64,000 nucleotides of DNA from Pyropia yezoensis (lineage: Eukaryota; Rhodophyta; Bangiophyceae; Bangiales; Bangiaceae): NCBI GenBank assembly GCA_009829735.1, contig CM020618.1:29550894-29614893 (forward strand), read 5' to 3'. The position numbers and the translations under genes are program-made. Position 1 is the stretch's first letter, and each line of letters opens with the position of its first letter. The notes beneath the pieces are model-generated. The model had not been told where the DNA came from and did not search any database. It worked only from the letters and a program-made list of their open reading frames with translations. Shown here in pieces: positions 62,601 to 64,000 of the stretch.

Positions 62601-62718
62601 CGGACATACCGACCCAGACCTACTAGAGCCCTGGTACGTCAAGGTAATGTGGGTCGGTTACGACTCACCCACCTGGGAACAGGCGGCCAATATACCCCTC
62701 CAACTCCTCATGCCTTAG
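59646..62718 (+). pseudogene. pol: RT-RNase H-integrase-chromodomain part of pol, element C
   Basis: The linker 59646-59889 is broken: DHLPPSVAEGVRRMLRK shifts frame near 59777, and TGA near 59878 replaces a CGA Arg before QREIVDGEVKRM. From 59890 the frame is open for 942 codons. RT: RFCIDYRRLNLV, FGLSNAPATFQRAIDI, YLDD at 60313-60324. RNase H: LRPYLEGSRFIVRSDHEPLR. Integrase: HENPTAGHPG ... CHPCARNR, AIDILGPLP, LSDNGANLTSAF, NGQVERFNRT. The C-terminal chromodomain-like stretch is YVKVMWVGYDSPTWEQAANI. Catalytic residues are intact; the defects are confined to the linker and protease junction. Confidence 0.85.
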
Positions 62719-63216
62719 ATGAGGCGACGACGCCTACTGTAACAACCCAACCGACACCGACTTCGGCTGTTGGGGGGTGAGGCTTATATCTACTAAGTAG
62801 GGTGTGACATGGTTACGGCCGACTTAGGTTTCTAAGTCAAATCAGACTTAGGTTTCTACGTCGAACCAAGCTTAGGCAACTAAGTAGAGTCAAGCTTAGG
62901 TAGTTAAGTAAAACCTGAACCTTAATAAGTTAACTTAAAGGTAGAGGCTAACTCCGATAATATCGAAGTAACTAGGGGGCTTACAAGGGAGGATGACCTC
63001 CCCAAGCCAAGACACAAAGTGAGGGAGGATGACCTCCCCAAGCATGAACCAACCGGAAGAAGTTGGACGGGAGGCAAGGCACCACTGAGCCAGAAGGGGT
63101 ACTCCCCAGGGCAGCAAACAGAGGCAAGCAATGCCCCCAAAGGGGATGAGTTTATGCTCACTAATACCCGGCCACCATAAGGGTCACCGGGTCCCTCACT
63201 CTCACTCCCACAACCA
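62719..63216. repeat. Spacer after pol of C, with a 24-bp tandem repeat
   Basis: 62822-62917 holds four degenerate units of about 24 bp beginning ACTTAGG or CTTAGG (ACTTAGGTTTCTAAGTCAAA and relatives). Each can fold on itself (CTTAG...CTAAG). Further on, GGGAGGATGACCTCCCCAAG occurs twice (62989 and 63025), again a small palindrome. No coding sequence is seen. This spacer is longer than in A or B. Confidence 0.7.
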
Positions 63217-64000
63217 TCAGAAGGGGTTACCCCCGCCAGCAGAAGGGGGCCAGTCACGCGTCGTCGCGTACACTTCCGTACTCCAACGGTCGGCTATCTC
63301 ACGCCGGTTGAGCGCCTGAGCTACCTCAGCTCTAAGATGCACCAGAGTGCTGTCACCAGCCTCCACAGCATCCAGAGCCATCCGTAGGCGGTTGAGCACC
63401 CAACCGAGGCAACGCGCGGTTCCAACCAGCGCAGCACCAGGGGGGATGTCCCCCCAGCTAACCGGAGGCGCCTCCGTCAACTCACGAGAGAGAAGGGCGT
63501 TAACGCCCTCATACCACAAGCGAGGACCCCCGTCGGGCATGACGGGAGCCGGCGATGCCACCGGAGGAACCGGAGCTACAGCCGGATGAGTGGACACCGC
63601 CACCGCCGGAGGCGGCAGTAGCTGGTAAGGAGCACGATACGACCATGAAGGAGGACCAGACTCCTGGGCAGAACGCCCACCGGGAACCCGGTGGAACTCC
63701 CCACGACGATGATACGTCTCGCGGCCCCCACCAGTGGAGTCCCACTCACGGCGACGGCGACCCGTCCCCATAGGAGTCGGATTACCGAACCAGGGGGTTC
63801 CCACCTGGAGAGGGTCGGGCAGGACCACGGGAATACCCAGGCCGGGTACCGACTCGGTGGATGCCCACCCCTGGTATCCATCCTGACCCGAGATAACTCG
63901 GCGGATACGTAGCGAGTGACGAGGCAACGGGAGCGTTCCCAGTTGCGCGTCGCGGAACGGCGGCAAGGTCGCCACCGCCGACCAGTTCACGGCATCATGA
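63217..64000 (-). CDS. Antisense ORF X of element C, C-terminal part, cut by the window edge
   Basis: At least 261 codons, open to the right edge, so the start is outside. The middle is Pro/Ala-rich (PPPAVAVSTHPAVAPVPPVA). The C-terminal part reads DGGPRLWYEGVNALLSRELT, GAALVGTARCLGWVLNRLRM and EVAQALNRREIADRWSTEVY. This lines up with the end of X in element B (NQGGP..., SSLVLGTYASVLNNVVDRVF, ELLATLTRHGLAQQWSEIF), including the same preceding Pro/Ala linker. Position and orientation relative to pol are the same as in A and B. Function unknown. Confidence 0.6.
   Translation of the reverse strand, partial: HDAVNWSAVATLPPFRDAQLGTLPLPRHSLRIRRVISGQDGYQGWASTESVPGLGIPVVLPDPLQVGTPWFGNPTPMGTGRRRREWDSTGGGRETYHRRGEFHRVPGGRSAQESGPPSWSYRAPYQLLPPPAVAVSTHPAVAPVPPVASPAPVMPDGGPRLWYEGVNALLSRELTEAPPVSWGDIPPGAALVGTARCLGWVLNRLRMALDAVEAGDSTLVHLRAEVAQALNRREIADRWSTEVYATTRDWPPSAGGGNPF

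Larger units (their letters stand above)
55795..64000 (+). mobile_element. Element C: third Ty3/gypsy chromovirus-like element, incomplete at right edge
   Basis: 5' LTR, primer-binding site, gag, pol and the start of the antisense ORF region are inside the window; the 3' LTR is not. It is inserted in the B' pol remnant. The five bases before the LTR are GTACG (55790-55794), the expected target duplication, whose partner lies outside. LTR sequence and proteins are clearly a different family from A and B, but the design is the same. Confidence 0.85.

Overview
The window is nuclear DNA of a eukaryote. It carries the end of an 18S gene, ITS1, 5.8S, ITS2 and most of a 28S gene. It also has intron-poor, extremely GC-rich protein genes full of G/C homopolymers, and about 33 kb of nested Ty3/gypsy-type LTR retrotransposons. 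GC-rich genes with few short introns, a red-alga-like 5.8S/28S and a secreted PAN-domain protein would suit a bangiophycean red alga (Porphyra/Pyropia type). That assignment is inference.

Layout. 1-744: left-edge fragment of a hypothetical minus-strand gene. 1337-4161: remains of a PIF/Harbinger DNA transposon, with a Myb/SANT-like gene converging on a decayed transposase. 4442-4988: a short element with 25-bp terminal inverted repeats. 5119-8525: an rDNA fragment cut at both ends. It keeps only the last 23 bases of 18S, and its 28S stops at a known group I intron/homing site. 8526-12347: nothing recognised beyond an intron-like 5' end. 12348-14170: a broken gene joining a C2H2 zinc finger to a Vsr/DUF559-like nuclease motif. 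15795-16550: a microsatellite split by an inverted-repeat element. 18025-19650: secreted two-PAN protein. 19651-22360: hyper-GC low-complexity DNA. 23673-26229: acyl-CoA oxidase with one intron and a peroxisomal C-terminus. 26635-28442: Shewanella-like protein phosphatase on the minus strand.

30884-64000 is a retrotransposon nest. An old minus-strand element Z (LTR 30884-31352) was hit by plus-strand element A (32260-51321, 5-bp target duplication GTCCC/GTCCG). A was then hit by minus-strand element B (40531-50179, perfect duplication GGGAG). To the right lie a further A-type LTR (52776-53243) without a target duplication, a fragment of a second B-type pol (B', 53244-55794), and plus-strand element C (55795 to beyond the right edge), which is inserted in B'. 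LTR divergence agrees with the nesting: about 17/469 differences for A and about 3/571 for B.

All three families have gag (CCHC knuckle) and pol (protease, RT, RNase H, integrase, C-terminal chromodomain-like segment). They share the same tRNA-derived primer-binding site and the same -1 slippery heptamer GGGAAAC just before the gag stop. Most notably, each carries a third, long, convergent ORF on the opposite strand between pol and the 3' LTR, called X here. X is intact in B (669 aa), split and stop-ridden in A and Z, and cut by the window edge in C. The copies share motifs, and the A/Z type has its own conserved TATA-like site just inside the 3' LTR. This antisense gene family is my best candidate for something undescribed.
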